Assembly (NCBI GenBank): GCA_020852715.1
Contig: JADZAE010000013.1
Location: 1-54,064 of the forward strand
Direction: 5' to 3'
Length of the DNA: 54,064 nucleotides
Source of the DNA: Deltaproteobacteria bacterium
GTDB taxonomy: Bacteria; Bdellovibrionota_C; UBA2361; SZUA-149; JADZAE01
The notes below the pieces were generated by a model, which was given only the letters and a program-made list of their open reading frames with translations, made no database searches and was not told the origin of the DNA. The position numbers and the translations under genes are program-made. Positions 43,410 through 53,933 of this stretch are shown here, piece by piece. Numbering within the stretch: position 1 is the first letter of the stretch; each line of letters starts with the position of its first letter.

Positions 43410-43844
43410 TTATAACTGAATTTCTACTGGCGTTTGTGCTTGATGATTGTGAGCACTACCGGCAAAGATTTTTAATTTTGTCATTTGTTGCCTACCTAAA
43501 CTATTGTTAGGCAACATGCCCCAAACTGCGTGCCTAATAATTTCGGTCGGATTGTCATTAATTAAATCCGAAGCGGCATCATCGCGAATTCCCGCAGTAT
43601 AACCGGAATGCTTATAGTAATGCTTCTGTTCTAATTTCTTACCGGTAAAACGAATTTTTTCGGCATTAATCACGACGACAAAATCTCCATCATCATTGTG
43701 AGGAGTGTGCGCCGGCTTATTTTTCCCCCGCAGTATCGCTGCTACTTTAGAGGCCAAACGCCCAACTACTTGATCGGTTGCATCCACTAGCACCCACTTT
43801 CTTTGCGCCTGGGCATCTTCTTTGGTCTGGAAATAAGTCTTCAT
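43410..43844 (-). CDS. rplM: 50S ribosomal protein L13
   Basis: A 144-residue L13 protein: [73 protein letters not shown] and [12 protein letters not shown]. The ATG at 43844 gives the family's usual start; the frame extends four codons to a TTG. Confidence 0.98.
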   Translation of the reverse strand: MKTYFQTKEDAQAQRKWVLVDATDQVVGRLASKVAAILRGKNKPAHTPHNDDGDFVVVINAEKIRFTGKKLEQKHYYKHSGYTAGIRDDAASDLINDNPTEIIRHAVWGMLPNNSLGRQQMTKLKIFAGSAHNHQAQTPVEIQL

Positions 43845-43904
43845 AAATTCCGTCAATTTTGGATAAAATATTAAATTACTTGTTAAATTCCGTTAGGGCG
43901 GCCC

Positions 43905-43932
43905 AAAATAGCACAGTTCATAAATGAGTCAA
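43905..43932 (-). promoter_or_regulatory. promoter upstream of rplM-rpsI
   Basis: On the minus strand TTGACT (43927-43932) and TATTTT (43905-43910) are 16 bases apart. The first matches the -35 consensus at five positions, the second the -10 at four. Transcription would start near 43898, leaving a leader of about 55 bases before rplM in which no L13 binding site can be recognised by eye. Confidence 0.45.
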
Positions 43933-44122
43933 TACGAAGACTCAAAAAAGTCATTGTAGCTATTTTTACTCTTTACCTATGCTTAAATATATTGGCTGCA
44001 GTTAACACTAAAAGAAGACAGATACGGTGACTGATTAGAGAAAATGGTGGTGATGAGCTACTCAGGACTACAAAAGCTCTCAGAGGACCTGTTATATAAA
44101 GAATATTAAGAGGTTAGCAAGC

Positions 44123-44659
44123 TTAGTGACAAGTAACCTTCAAGGAAATAAGGGTGCAGCGTTCCTGCTGGTGTTCCGTGCCTAACATAATAGTGCGACC
44201 GTTAGTGATACCCATTTTGCTATTCACCATATTTTCCTGAGCCGGACCTGTCCACTTAACCTGCACAATAGATTTGATACCATCGAGGCCTAGGGGGGTT
44301 ACTTGAACGAGATGATCTTTACCCAAAGCGCACTTTAACGCAAAAAGCCCGGTTTCATTCTTATTCACAATCTGCGTTTTTGCATCAATCAGCTCAAAGT
44401 GCCCGAAAGGTAAATTTTCTATCTGCCCCTTTAAATCTACTAACTCCCCTTTGATTTGATGCTCTTCGCTGATTCTATCATTCCCACGGTCATAACCTTT
44501 CAAAGTGCGAACAACTACACTACACTGATTTGGGTTCAAAGGCTCATTATCATCGCCCTCCGTGACTGTGCCTGATTGTGCGAATGCCGGAAGAGAACAA
44601 ATGCAGCTACAAGCTACAACTAAGCTACCTATAAGGGTTGATTGGAGAACACTTCTCAT
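44123..44659 (-). CDS. secreted protein of unknown function
   Basis: A 178-residue protein with a signal peptide (about 1-28, hydrophobic core STLIGSLVVACSCICSL, cut after AFA). The mature part has QCSVVVRTLKGYDRGNDRIS, LVDLKGQIENLPFGHFELID, HLVQVTPLGLDG and a C-terminal GRTIMLGTEHQQERCTLISL with Cys pairs that could form disulfides. I do not recognise the family. It is the last gene of the sigma factor/anti-sigma run, so it may be a target or sensor of that system. Confidence 0.65.
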   Translation of the reverse strand: MRSVLQSTLIGSLVVACSCICSLPAFAQSGTVTEGDDNEPLNPNQCSVVVRTLKGYDRGNDRISEEHQIKGELVDLKGQIENLPFGHFELIDAKTQIVNKNETGLFALKCALGKDHLVQVTPLGLDGIKSIVQVKWTGPAQENMVNSKMGITNGRTIMLGTEHQQERCTLISLKVTCH

Positions 44660-44692
44660 CGTAATTAAATTTTCTTAAATCCCCAAAAATTT

Positions 44693-45298
44693 TCAGCGGG
44701 TTTTTTTTACCCAAATGATTGGGGCTTCCGCTGTGTTCGCATTGATAAAACTAATATTGCCATCACTTTCAATCCAATCAACATCAAGGTTTGCTGTATG
44801 CAGACCACTAGCTGCTGTCAGCCGAACTGATCGCTGATTAGATTCTTTTAACAATGAGGCAATAGGATTTTGCTGCCGCCCAGTTCCTAACCAAAGAACA
44901 GTTAAAATAAATGTGGCAAAAGCAGTAGTCGTAATTGGCCATTGTTTAAAAGGAGCTACAAGATAATTAACGAACAACTGTAATATCGATTCCGCATTGC
45001 TCTGATCTGCCTGGCGAACGGATTTTTCATCTAAGCTTGTTTCAATCTTTGCCCAAAGAGATGCCTGGTAATTTACACCCGCCTCTTTTTCCCACTTGCA
45101 CTCAAACCAGTGTTTAAGGTTATCAGATAACCAAGTCATTTTATTAAACTCTGAGTGCAACCCGACATCAGCCTCAAGTGCCTCTTTGATAGCGGTTGTC
45201 TCGGCCAATGACAGCTCTTCATCAAAATAGGCATCCAACTTTTCAGATGAAATATTTCTTTCCATAAACTTTAAATAAATAGGTTCGCCTGATGACAT
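44693..45298 (-). CDS. membrane-bound anti-sigma factor
   Basis: A 201-residue protein. The N-terminal 90 residues have the anti-sigma layout (SEKLDAYFDEELSLAETTAI, then FNKMTWLSDNLKHWF), without the HxxxCxxC zinc motif. One membrane helix (TTTAFATFILTVLWLG) lies near 120-135 and about 60 residues are outside. It should hold the adjacent ECF sigma factor at the membrane until a signal releases it. A G-rich ribosome-binding site lies before the ATG. It begins 28 bases after the sigma gene. Confidence 0.8.
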   Translation of the reverse strand: MSSGEPIYLKFMERNISSEKLDAYFDEELSLAETTAIKEALEADVGLHSEFNKMTWLSDNLKHWFECKWEKEAGVNYQASLWAKIETSLDEKSVRQADQSNAESILQLFVNYLVAPFKQWPITTTAFATFILTVLWLGTGRQQNPIASLLKESNQRSVRLTAASGLHTANLDVDWIESDGNISFINANTAEAPIIWVKKTR

Positions 45299-45326
45299 AG
45301 ACGCCCCCTAATTCCTCTTATTCTAT

Positions 45327-45959
45327 TTATCCCCTGTCATTATCGTAATAATTTTGTAACGCCTGCTGTAGGTTTCTCCGAGCATGGTGAAGACGACTCA
45401 TAACTGTTCCTTTTGAGCAATTCATAACCACGCTAATCTCTTCATAGGATAAACCTTGAATTTCTCTTAATATTATCACGGCCTTATGATCAGGGCTGAG
45501 GCTATTGAGAGCCTTCTCAATTTCCCCGTTTAATTGAGCATTCATGATATCAGCTTCAGGATTTAGCGCCTGAGTAGCAGAAAATGCCTGTTCCCCTGCC
45601 GCTTGATAAGATTGATTTTCAGCCGAGAACATATCCCCCGCTAGATTTTCATTCTTTCTGTAACGTTTACGGGAAAGATCAATGCCCAGATTAAAAATAA
45701 TGCGATAAAGCCACGTGTAAAAACTCGCTTGCCCGCGAAAAGAAGCAAGATTCTTGTAAGCCTTTAGAAAAGCTTCTTGGGCTAGTTCCTCTGCATCGCT
45801 AAGGTTCCCCACTATCCCGTAGGCAATACTTACAGCTTTATTTTGATATTTTTCTACGAGAACGCAAAAAGAGTCCTTATCGCCGGCTAAAACATTTTCC
45901 ACAAGTTCGTGGTCTGTACTCCACAACTCTTCATTGATATGTGCCTTTAATGCCTTCAC
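45327..45959 (-). CDS. RpoE-type ECF sigma factor
   Basis: A 210-residue sigma-70 family protein. Region 2 has FCVLVEKYQNKAVSIAYGIV, DAEELAQEAFLKAYKNLASF and YTWLYRIIFNLGIDLSRKR. A linker of about 40 residues follows. Region 4 has LNSLSPDHKAVIILREIQGL, SYEEISVVMNCSKGTVMSRL and HHARRNLQQAL. It directs RNA polymerase to envelope or stress genes and is probably controlled by the anti-sigma factor downstream. The start is GTG. It is 43 bases after polA on the same strand. Confidence 0.93.
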   Translation of the reverse strand: MKALKAHINEELWSTDHELVENVLAGDKDSFCVLVEKYQNKAVSIAYGIVGNLSDAEELAQEAFLKAYKNLASFRGQASFYTWLYRIIFNLGIDLSRKRYRKNENLAGDMFSAENQSYQAAGEQAFSATQALNPEADIMNAQLNGEIEKALNSLSPDHKAVIILREIQGLSYEEISVVMNCSKGTVMSRLHHARRNLQQALQNYYDNDRG

Positions 45960-46002
45960 TAACTCTATCTTTTCAAATCAACTCGTTTCGTTCATCAAGC
46001 GC

Positions 46003-48720
46003 TTAAGCCATCCAAGATTTGGCGATTTGTAAGTCCACTTTTATCGGAACAGACAACTTAACAGCATTTTCCATATCATTTTTTATGATCGCTGCTGCCT
46101 GATCGACATGATTGTCATCCACTTCGAATACCAATTCATCGTGAACCTGCAACAGTAACTTTGCCTGACAATTTTCCCCGGCTAATGACTTCTCAACATT
46201 GACCATAGCTATTTTTATGATATCAGCTGCCGTTCCTTGAATAGGAGTATTATTTAAAGAACGCTGAGCGTATCCAGCATCCCTATTCGCCATATCCAAG
46301 TCCTTCAAATAACGTCGTCGCCCAAACATCGTCTCTACGTAACCATCGGTGTTAATTTTGTCATTAAGAGAATTGAAATATTCCTTAACTCTAGAATACC
46401 GCGCGAAATAATTATCCATATATTCTTGAGCTTTAGTTCTGGATATCCCCAAATCATGAGCAAGACGAAAGGCTCCCATTCCGTAAATCAAGCCAAAGTT
46501 AATTGTTTTGGCATAACGACGATATTCTTTCTGTCTATCGTCCGGCATTTGATCAGCGTGGAATAACTCAATAGCCGTGCGCTGATGAATATCCTCGTCA
46601 TTGACAAAAGCAGCGATCAGGTTTTCATCGCCGGCCAAATGAGCCAAAATACGCAGCTCAATTTGCGAATAGTCCGCTTTAATTAAACTGCAGCCCTGCC
46701 GAGCAACAAATGCCGCTCGGATTTTACGTCCCCGCGCATTTTTTATCGGAATGTTTTGTAAATTCGGATCAGATGAGCTTAGGCGTCCCGTTGCTGTTCC
46801 CGTTTGATGAAACGAAGTATGAATACGCCCGGTCTGCGGATGAATTAGCTTTGTTAAACTATCCACATAGGTGGTTAGTAATTTAAATATTTCCCGATAC
46901 TCCAGTAACAAAACAGCTATCTCATGCTTTTCGGAAAATTTCTCCAGCACCGACGCATCAGTAGAATAACCATTGTTTGTTTTTTTGATGCCTGTTGTCG
47001 GAAGACCCAGCTTCTCAAATAAAATGTGACTAAGTTGCTTAGGGGAGTTGAGGTTAAACTCTTCGCCGGCCAGAAATATTATGCGGTTTTCCAGCATTTT
47101 CAAGTCTCTACTGAAATCCTCATGTAGTTCATTTAGAACATTAACATCAACCATTATCCCACATCTTTCCATCCGCGAGAGGACCTGTACCAAGGGCATT
47201 TCCACATCATAAAAAGACTTTTTCATGCTCAATTGTTTATCGAGCTCTTTCACTAAGACTTTACTAAGCCGCCAAGTGGCATCGGCATCATGGCAAGCAT
47301 AACGATACGCCTGCTCAAGAGGCACTTGTGAAATATCTTCATACCCCTCTGTCAGATCAGAGAAAGTCGTCATCTCTTCGTTAAAATATTTACGGGTGAG
47401 AGCTTTAAGACCCATCACTTTATTTTCAGGATTCAATATTGACCAAGCAAGCATAGCATCAAAATAAACATTGTTTATAGTAAAACCATGCTCCTCCATG
47501 ACACCCAAATCATACTTAAAATTAAAAGCGTATTTTTTTATTTTGCTATCAGCAAAAATGGGGACTAGCTCTCGTAAAACTATTTTTAAGGGAATTCCGG
47601 CATCCTCGGCACTGTAAGCTACCGGTAGATAATACGACTCTTTATCCTTCCAAGAAATCGATATTCCCACTAACTTACAAGTGAGCACATCCAACCCCGT
47701 TGTTTCCGTATCAAAGGCAAAGCTTTTTTGCTTGGCCAGCTCCTCGATAAAGGCTGGCAATTTCGATACATCCACTAAATGGTAATCGGCATTTTGTTGC
47801 TCTACTTTTTCAGCCGCTATGGAACCGGCTTGGACAAGAAGAGGGTGTTTATCTAGAATTTTTTTAAACTCCAGCTCAGCAAATAAAACGTCAGACTTTG
47901 CCATATCCAAGCCAGGCCAAGCCAATTCCTCAATTTGACCCTGATAACGACCGAGAGGAGCATCTAAATCTAAAGTTACCAGTTTCTTACTAAGCGGTAT
48001 ATTGCCAATGTTTTCGCATAACTTATCTTCGACTCCACGTGCTCCGCGCAAGCCTTTAATCTCCCTGACAGCATCAATATTCGTAATCAACTCTTCAAGG
48101 GTGGGATATGCTTCCAAAAGCTGCACTGCAGTTTTGGGCCCTATTCCTTTAATGCCAGGAACATTATCTGAGCTGTCGCCAATCAGAGATAAGTAATCAA
48201 TTATTTGCTCAGGCCAGACGCCAAATTTTTGCTTTACTCCATCGCGATCGTAGTTAATCTCACGCATGGCGTCGTACATCGTAACTTTATCGCTCACTAA
48301 CTGACACAAGTCTTTATCCCCGCTAACAACAATGACGTTAGCGCCTTGCTCTTCGAGTTTCTTTGTCCAAGTACCGATCAGATCATCAGCTTCGTAGCCG
48401 GGCTCTTCTAATGAGCAAATACCAAGAGCCTCTACTATCTTTCTAAAATAGGGCATTTGCTCAATCAGTTCATCAGGGCTTTCTTTTCTATTGGCCTTGT
48501 AGTCTTCATACATCTTATGGCGAAACGTCGGCTGCCCGGTGTCAAAGGCAACGGCGATATACTTATTCTCCCCTTTAATGCTCGATAGAAGTTTCAGCAC
48601 CATGCGTGCAAAGCCATAGAGAGCATTGGTAGGTAATCCTGAGGAATTAGTTAGTGGAGCAATCGCATAAAAAGCGCGATAAATATAACCAGATCCATCA
48701 ACCAAATAAACTGTACTCAT
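46003..48720 (-). CDS. polA: DNA polymerase I
   Basis: A full-length 905-residue polymerase. The 5' exonuclease occupies about 1-290 (VYLVDGSGYIYRAFYAI, EADDLIGTW, VSGDKDLCQLV, GDSSDNVPGIKGIGPKTA). The 3' exonuclease domain keeps its acids (FAFDTETTGLDVL, YAFNFKYDLG, CHDADATWRL), so proofreading is likely. The polymerase domain has TGTATGRLSSSDPNLQNIPI, KADYSQIELRILAHLAGD, RRYAKTINFGLIYGMGAF and LLQVHDELVFEV. It fills gaps in repair and removes Okazaki primers. Confidence 0.98.
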   Translation of the reverse strand: MSTVYLVDGSGYIYRAFYAIAPLTNSSGLPTNALYGFARMVLKLLSSIKGENKYIAVAFDTGQPTFRHKMYEDYKANRKESPDELIEQMPYFRKIVEALGICSLEEPGYEADDLIGTWTKKLEEQGANVIVVSGDKDLCQLVSDKVTMYDAMREINYDRDGVKQKFGVWPEQIIDYLSLIGDSSDNVPGIKGIGPKTAVQLLEAYPTLEELITNIDAVREIKGLRGARGVEDKLCENIGNIPLSKKLVTLDLDAPLGRYQGQIEELAWPGLDMAKSDVLFAELEFKKILDKHPLLVQAGSIAAEKVEQQNADYHLVDVSKLPAFIEELAKQKSFAFDTETTGLDVLTCKLVGISISWKDKESYYLPVAYSAEDAGIPLKIVLRELVPIFADSKIKKYAFNFKYDLGVMEEHGFTINNVYFDAMLAWSILNPENKVMGLKALTRKYFNEEMTTFSDLTEGYEDISQVPLEQAYRYACHDADATWRLSKVLVKELDKQLSMKKSFYDVEMPLVQVLSRMERCGIMVDVNVLNELHEDFSRDLKMLENRIIFLAGEEFNLNSPKQLSHILFEKLGLPTTGIKKTNNGYSTDASVLEKFSEKHEIAVLLLEYREIFKLLTTYVDSLTKLIHPQTGRIHTSFHQTGTATGRLSSSDPNLQNIPIKNARGRKIRAAFVARQGCSLIKADYSQIELRILAHLAGDENLIAAFVNDEDIHQRTAIELFHADQMPDDRQKEYRRYAKTINFGLIYGMGAFRLAHDLGISRTKAQEYMDNYFARYSRVKEYFNSLNDKINTDGYVETMFGRRRYLKDLDMANRDAGYAQRSLNNTPIQGTAADIIKIAMVNVEKSLAGENCQAKLLLQVHDELVFEVDDNHVDQAAAIIKNDMENAVKLSVPIKVDLQIAKSWMA

Positions 48721-48901
48721 CAGAACAAGCCTTATATCTAAAATAGCTAAGTAAAATATGATGCCTAGCTTAACACTTATAATAAAGCAAACTAAGCAGC
48801 TGCTTCATTTATCTAAATCAAGGGATATTATAATTATGTTTCTTAGTAATTCTTGATGCCTATAAAGTTAAGATTTTACCACATGCGTGTGCTTGATTTC
48901 T

Positions 48902-48915
48902 GCCCCGTTAGGGGC
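48902..48915 (+). promoter_or_regulatory. short GC hairpin upstream of the efflux operon
   Basis: GCCCC-GTTA-GGGGC is a perfect 5-bp GC stem about 55 bases before the outer-membrane gene. No T-run follows. It may be part of a leader or operator. Elsewhere in 48721-48970 a TATAAT occurs near 48830 without a matching -35; no gene is seen there. Confidence 0.25.
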
Positions 48916-48970
48916 TAACTAGTTTCACCTATATTGGTCAGGGATTTATGCTTTTTTTCAAGGATTACTT

Positions 48971-50515
48971 ATGTCAAAGAAGTGTCTTGTTTTATTGTTT
49001 GCCATAATTCTTACTAGCTGTTCTGTTGTGGGTCCTGATTTTGCTCCACCGACAACTCCAACGGCACAAGATTGGCTTGTCTCTCAAAAAGATGGGGTCA
49101 AAGCCGAGCCGGCAGAAATTCGTGATTGGTGGAAACACTTAAATGATCCTGCGCTTGACGAGCTAATTCAAAAAGCATACTCCCAAAACCTCTCGTTAAA
49201 AACTGCCGGACTTCGCGTGCTGCAAGCTAAGGCCACCTTGGCACAAAGCGTTGGCAATCTTTATCCCCTGCAGCAAAGATTAGACGGCAACTACGTTTAT
49301 AACCGCTTTAGTGAGCATGCTTCCGGAGTTGGCACCGACACCGATCTTACGCAAAACCAATTAGGTTTGTCGGTCGGCTGGGAAATTGATTTCTGGGGCA
49401 AGTTTCGTCGAGCGGTAGAGTCACAAGATGCTGCGCTACTAGCCTCCGCCGCTTCATACGACACTGTCTTAGTTGCGCTTCTTGGACAAGTGGCCACTAG
49501 CTACATTAATGTCAGAACTTTAGAAGAAAGAATTCGCATCGCCCGAGATAATGTAACAACTCAACGGAAAAGCTCGAGAATTGCTCAAGTTCGTTTTAAC
49601 ACCGGCATGACTTCAGAGCGCGATTACCAGCAGGCCCTCACTCAGCTTCACGCTACAGAAGCCAGCATTCCGCAACTGGAGTTAGCGCTGCAGCAAACAA
49701 AAAATGCCCTAAGTTTACTACTTGGTGAAGCACCGGGCTATGTTGATCAAATACTAGCTCAGTCTAAAAGTTTTATTCCCAATGCCCCAAACGAACTAAT
49801 TGTAGGTATTCCATCTGAATTAATACGCCGCCGCCCTGACATTCGTGCCGCCGAGTTTAATGCCGCTGCTCAATGCGCTGCCATCGGTGTGCAAGAAGCC
49901 GAATTATATCCGGCATTCTCGCTTAGTGGAAGTTTCGGCTTCCTATCCACAGACGCTAGCCCAAATAAACTAAAAAATGTGGCCGAGTGGAAAAGCCATA
50001 CTGCGACAGTTGGCCCGAGCGTGCAGTGGAACTTTTTTAACTATGGGCAAATCACCAATGCCATACGTGTTCAAGACGCTGCCTTCCAGCAGGCCCTTGT
50101 TGATTACGAAAATACAGTAAGGTCAGCCCAGCGCGAAGTAGAGGATGGCCTGGTCGCCTTTACTAAGTCGCAGAGAGAAGTAGAATTAAGAAAACTAGCG
50201 GTAGAGGCTGCTCAGCGTACGCTTAATTTAGTAACTGTCCAATACGATACCGGTGCCACAGACTATACGACTGTTATCAGCGCTCAACAAAGCTTGCTGG
50301 GAGAGCAGGATTCTTTGGCTAAAGCTAAAGGCGCTGTTCCGCAGGCATTAGTCACTGTTTATAGCTCCCTGGGCGGAGGTTGGCAGATTCGCGAAAACAA
50401 TGATTTCGTTTCCGACGCCACTAAAGAACAAATGCGCAAACGCACAGACTGGGGTGCCTTGCTGGAACCGGCAAAAGTCGAAGAAGCACCTTCCAGAACT
50501 ATACCAACTTGGTAA
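48971..50515 (+). CDS. RND efflux outer-membrane lipoprotein (NodT/OprM-type)
   Basis: A 514-residue TolC-family outer-membrane factor. The signal peptide ends in the lipobox LTSCS, so Cys17 should be lipidated. Two repeats of the coiled-coil/beta-barrel unit follow: RDWWKHLNDPALDELIQKAY and LGLSVGWEIDFWGKFRRAVE, later SELIRRRPDIRAAEFNAAAQ and VQWNFFNYGQ. It would be the outer channel of a tripartite pump. The frame is intact, unlike the two genes after it, so it may have lost its partners or serve another pump. Confidence 0.92.
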   Translation: MSKKCLVLLFAIILTSCSVVGPDFAPPTTPTAQDWLVSQKDGVKAEPAEIRDWWKHLNDPALDELIQKAYSQNLSLKTAGLRVLQAKATLAQSVGNLYPLQQRLDGNYVYNRFSEHASGVGTDTDLTQNQLGLSVGWEIDFWGKFRRAVESQDAALLASAASYDTVLVALLGQVATSYINVRTLEERIRIARDNVTTQRKSSRIAQVRFNTGMTSERDYQQALTQLHATEASIPQLELALQQTKNALSLLLGEAPGYVDQILAQSKSFIPNAPNELIVGIPSELIRRRPDIRAAEFNAAAQCAAIGVQEAELYPAFSLSGSFGFLSTDASPNKLKNVAEWKSHTATVGPSVQWNFFNYGQITNAIRVQDAAFQQALVDYENTVRSAQREVEDGLVAFTKSQREVELRKLAVEAAQRTLNLVTVQYDTGATDYTTVISAQQSLLGEQDSLAKAKGAVPQALVTVYSSLGGGWQIRENNDFVSDATKEQMRKRTDWGALLEPAKVEEAPSRTIPTW

Positions 50516-50530
50516 TAAGGAGAGAAGAAC

Positions 50531-51697
50531 ATGAAATATTTATCAGTAGCGCTAATTAGCACATTGCTTCTTGTTTCCTGTAAGCAAGCGACCAAAATAG
50601 AAGCTCCTCTTCCTAAGGTCACGGCTAGCAAGCCGATAATTAAGGAAGTCTCTGAGTATCTGGAGTTCACCGGCAATACTCTAGCACCACAGAGCGTGGA
50701 GTTCCGCGCGCGAGTCAGCGGCTTCTTGACTAAGATAAATTTCACTGATGGCCAGTTTGCTAAAAAGGGTGATTTGTTGTTTGAAATAGAGCCCGATAAC
50801 TATGCAGCAACTTTAGCGCTACGCGAAGCCGCAGTTGAAGGGGCTCAGGCGTCGCTTGACCGCTCCACCATTGAATATAATCGCCAGCAACAAATGGTTA
50901 AACAAAATGCCCCCTCTCTTTCCGATGTGGAGAAATGGCTCGCCTAAAGAGACGCTGATCAAGCAAGCGTAAATGAAGCTAAAGCTGCCCGTGATATAGC
51001 CAAAATTCAATTTGACTATACGCGCATCACTGCTCCTTTTGATGGTCGTATGGATAGAAGTCTGGTCGATTTAGGTAATCTTGTCGGTGCGGGTGAAGCA
51101 ATAAAACTCTCGTCATTCGTCGAATTGATCTGGTGTACGCTTACTTTGCAATTAATGAAAGAGACTTAGCTCACGGCAGGAAGATTCGTGCAGCACTAAA
51201 AGAGAAAGGAGAAATACCGGAAGATGGTTTTACCCCCAGTAGAAATGTCCACTGAGGGAGACGATGGTTGTCCCTTTAAAGGCACATTTGACTTTGAGGC
51301 TTCTTCCGTTGACACACAAACCGGTTCGCTATTACTGCGAGCATCATTTCCCAACCCCCGCATGGGCGCAACTAATCTGCCAAAGCTAATTCCCGGTATG
51401 TTTGTCCGCATGCGTTTACCACTACAAACTATTAAAAACGCTATTTTGTTACCCGAAAGCGCTGTTGGTATAAACCAAAACAACAGGTACGTCTTCACTG
51501 TTAATGAGCAAGGAATCGTTGAGGAGCTCACTGTTAGTGTTGGGCAATTGGAAGGCAATTTGCGCGTCATTAGCCACGGATTGCAAGCTGATGATTATGT
51601 AGTGACAGTAGGGATTCAGCGCGTGCGCGGCGGCATGAAGGTGAACGTAGAAGAGAAAGACTTGCCTACCTCAACCCCAGAGCAGGCGCAGAAATAA
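50531..51697 (+). pseudogene. RND efflux periplasmic adaptor (AcrA/MexA-type), broken
   Basis: The gene starts with AGGAG and a lipobox signal (LLLVSCKQ). It continues through FTGNTLAPQSVEFRARVSGF and the lipoyl half to VEKWLA. TAA at 50945-50947 then interrupts, where Lys or similar is expected. The same frame goes on with QFDYTRITAPFDGRMDRSLV. One base is lost near 51110, after which IRRIDLVYAYFAINERDLAH is readable in the next frame. One extra C in the run at 51233-51237 restores the first frame, and VEMSTEGDDGCPFKGTFDFE and GMFVRMRLPL follow to the normal end. A functional adaptor cannot be made. Confidence 0.93.
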
Positions 51698-51740
51698 TTG
51701 AGGATATTAATTACCTTACTCATTTTGAGGAGGATCTCTC

Positions 51741-53933
51741 GTGTTAAGTAAATTCTTTATTAATCATCCGATTTTTGCCAATGTTATTGCTTATATAACA
51801 ATAATCGTCGGTATAGTTTCCATGCTTAACCTACCGGTGGCACAATATCCAAATATTACGCCACCGACCGTACAGGTAACAGCAACCTATCCGGGTGCCA
51901 CTCCACAAATCCTAGCTGATACTGTGGCGCTTCCAATTGAACAGCAAGTAAACAGTGTAGAAAATATGCTCTACATGCAATCGACCAGCGCCAGTAATGG
52001 TAACTACAAGCTAGTTGTGACTTTCGCGCCGGGTACCAATTTGGCTTTTGCCCAAGTGCTTGTCCAAAATCGCGTGGCCGCAGCTATCCCTAAACTGCCA
52101 TCTGAAATCCAAGCTCAAGGTGTGACCACCAAAAAGATCTCCACTGCCATTTTGCATGTTATCAATATTTTCTCTTCGGACAACCGCTACGATAAACTCT
52201 TTTTAAACAACTATGCTGACATTAATCAGCGCGATGTGCTTTTGCGTCTGCCGGGCGTAGGTGATGTCAATATCTTTGGCGTTGGAGAATACAGTATGCG
52301 CATTTGGATGAATCCGGATGCTCTCAAAACCTATAGTCTAACTCCTGATGATGTCATTAACGCTATCAAACAACAAAACACACAGGTTGCTGCCGGACAG
52401 ATTGGTCAGCCTCCTACTCCCGAAGCCCAAGAGATGCAGTATACCGTTACGATTCGTGGACGACTGGAGGACACTGAAGAATTTGAAAATATCATCGTTA
52501 AAATCGATGGTAACAAAATCTTACGTATCAAAGACATCGGCCGTGTTGAGCTGGGGGCGCAGTCAGTTTTGTGAACTAAATGGTAACCCCGCTGCGGGTT
52601 TAGCCATTTATCAGCTGCCCGGAGCTAATGCCATTGCTGTTGCTGATAGCGTGCGAGCCAAAATGGAAGAGCTTTCTAAGAATTTTCCCGAAGGGATGAA
52701 ATACGAAATCCCATTGGATACGACTACTTTTACCAAAGCTTCAATCAACGAAGTTTACCGCACGCTCATGGAAGCCGCCGTGCTTGTGCTTATGGTTATC
52801 TTGGCCTTTTTGCAAAAGGTCCGCACCGTGCTTATTCCGACGACAACTATGCCGGTAACTATTATCGGTGCTTTTATTGCCATGGTGGGCTTAGGCTTTT
52901 CAATCAACATGGTCACCTTATTCGCTTTGGTTCTAGCGATTGGTATTGTGGTTGATGATGCTATCGTGATCGTCGAAGGAGCCTCACATGGAATCGAAAA
53001 GGGCATGTCTCCTAAAGACGCTACCATCAAAGCCATGAACGAGCTTATTGGACCAGTCATGGGTATTACCTTTGTCTTAATGGCGGTTTTTATCCCCGCA
53101 GCTTTTATTCCTAGCATAACCGGTTCGCTGTATAATCAGTTTGCTTTAGTCATTGCCGCCACTGCGGCGATTAGTGCCTTAAACGCTGTAACTCTTAAGC
53201 CCGTGCAATGTGCAACTTACCTGAGGCCACACTCAGGAGAAAAGCTAAATGCATTTTACCGTGGATTTAACTATGTCTATCAGATCTTTGAAAACTGGTA
53301 CATTGGTTTGATTTCTTGGGCGCTAAAGAGACTGAAGAGCATGATGATTGTTTTTATCGCCCTTCTAGTCTTAACTTTTTGGGCTTTTATGAAAACGCCA
53401 ACAGGATTTTTACCTGATAAAGATCAAGGCTATGCCATTGTTGCTGTGCAGTTACCTGATGGATCAGCGTTAGCTAAGACTGAAAAATTGGTAAAAAAGG
53501 TTGATAGTATTATTAGATCAGTTCCGGGAGTTAAAGATAATATCACTATTGGCGGCGTTTCTGTTCTTGACAATAGCACACCGCACCCTAATGCTTCCAT
53601 CAACTATGTCATTTATAAAGACTTCGATGAACGGATTAAAAATAGACAATCGCAGGAATTTATTATTGCTGAGCCTAGAAAACGTTTATCGTTAGTAGAA
53701 GAAGCTCTTATCGTTCCTCTGATTCCGCCGGCTATTCAAGGTCTTGGCGTAGCCAGTTGCTTTCAAATGCAGCTCGAAAGCAGGGCAGGATTTGACTACG
53801 GAGCAATTGCCGCCGCTCTTCGAGAAATTGCTACGCAGGCTCAGAAAGATCCGCGTATCGGCGGCGCCACCAGCACATTTAGGCCCGGCATGCCCGCAGT
53901 TACTGCTGATGTTGATCGCGTTAAGGCACAATC
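51741..53933 (+). pseudogene. RND efflux pump (AcrB/MexB-type), frameshifted and cut by an IS
   Basis: The start is GTG after GAGGAGG: MLSKFFINHPIFANVIAYIT. The porter domain reads well through VTATYPGATPQILADTVA and RLPGVGDVNIFGVGEYSMRI to RVELGAQS near 52565. A deletion of a few bases there shifts the frame by one. QFCELNGNPAAGLAIYQLPG continues in the other frame with the membrane domain, including the proton-relay pair in GIVVDDAIVIVEGA. The frame runs to VDVDRVKAQS-like DVDRVKAQS and is then cut at 53934 by an IS3-type end. About 300 residues at the C terminus are missing from view. Confidence 0.93.
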
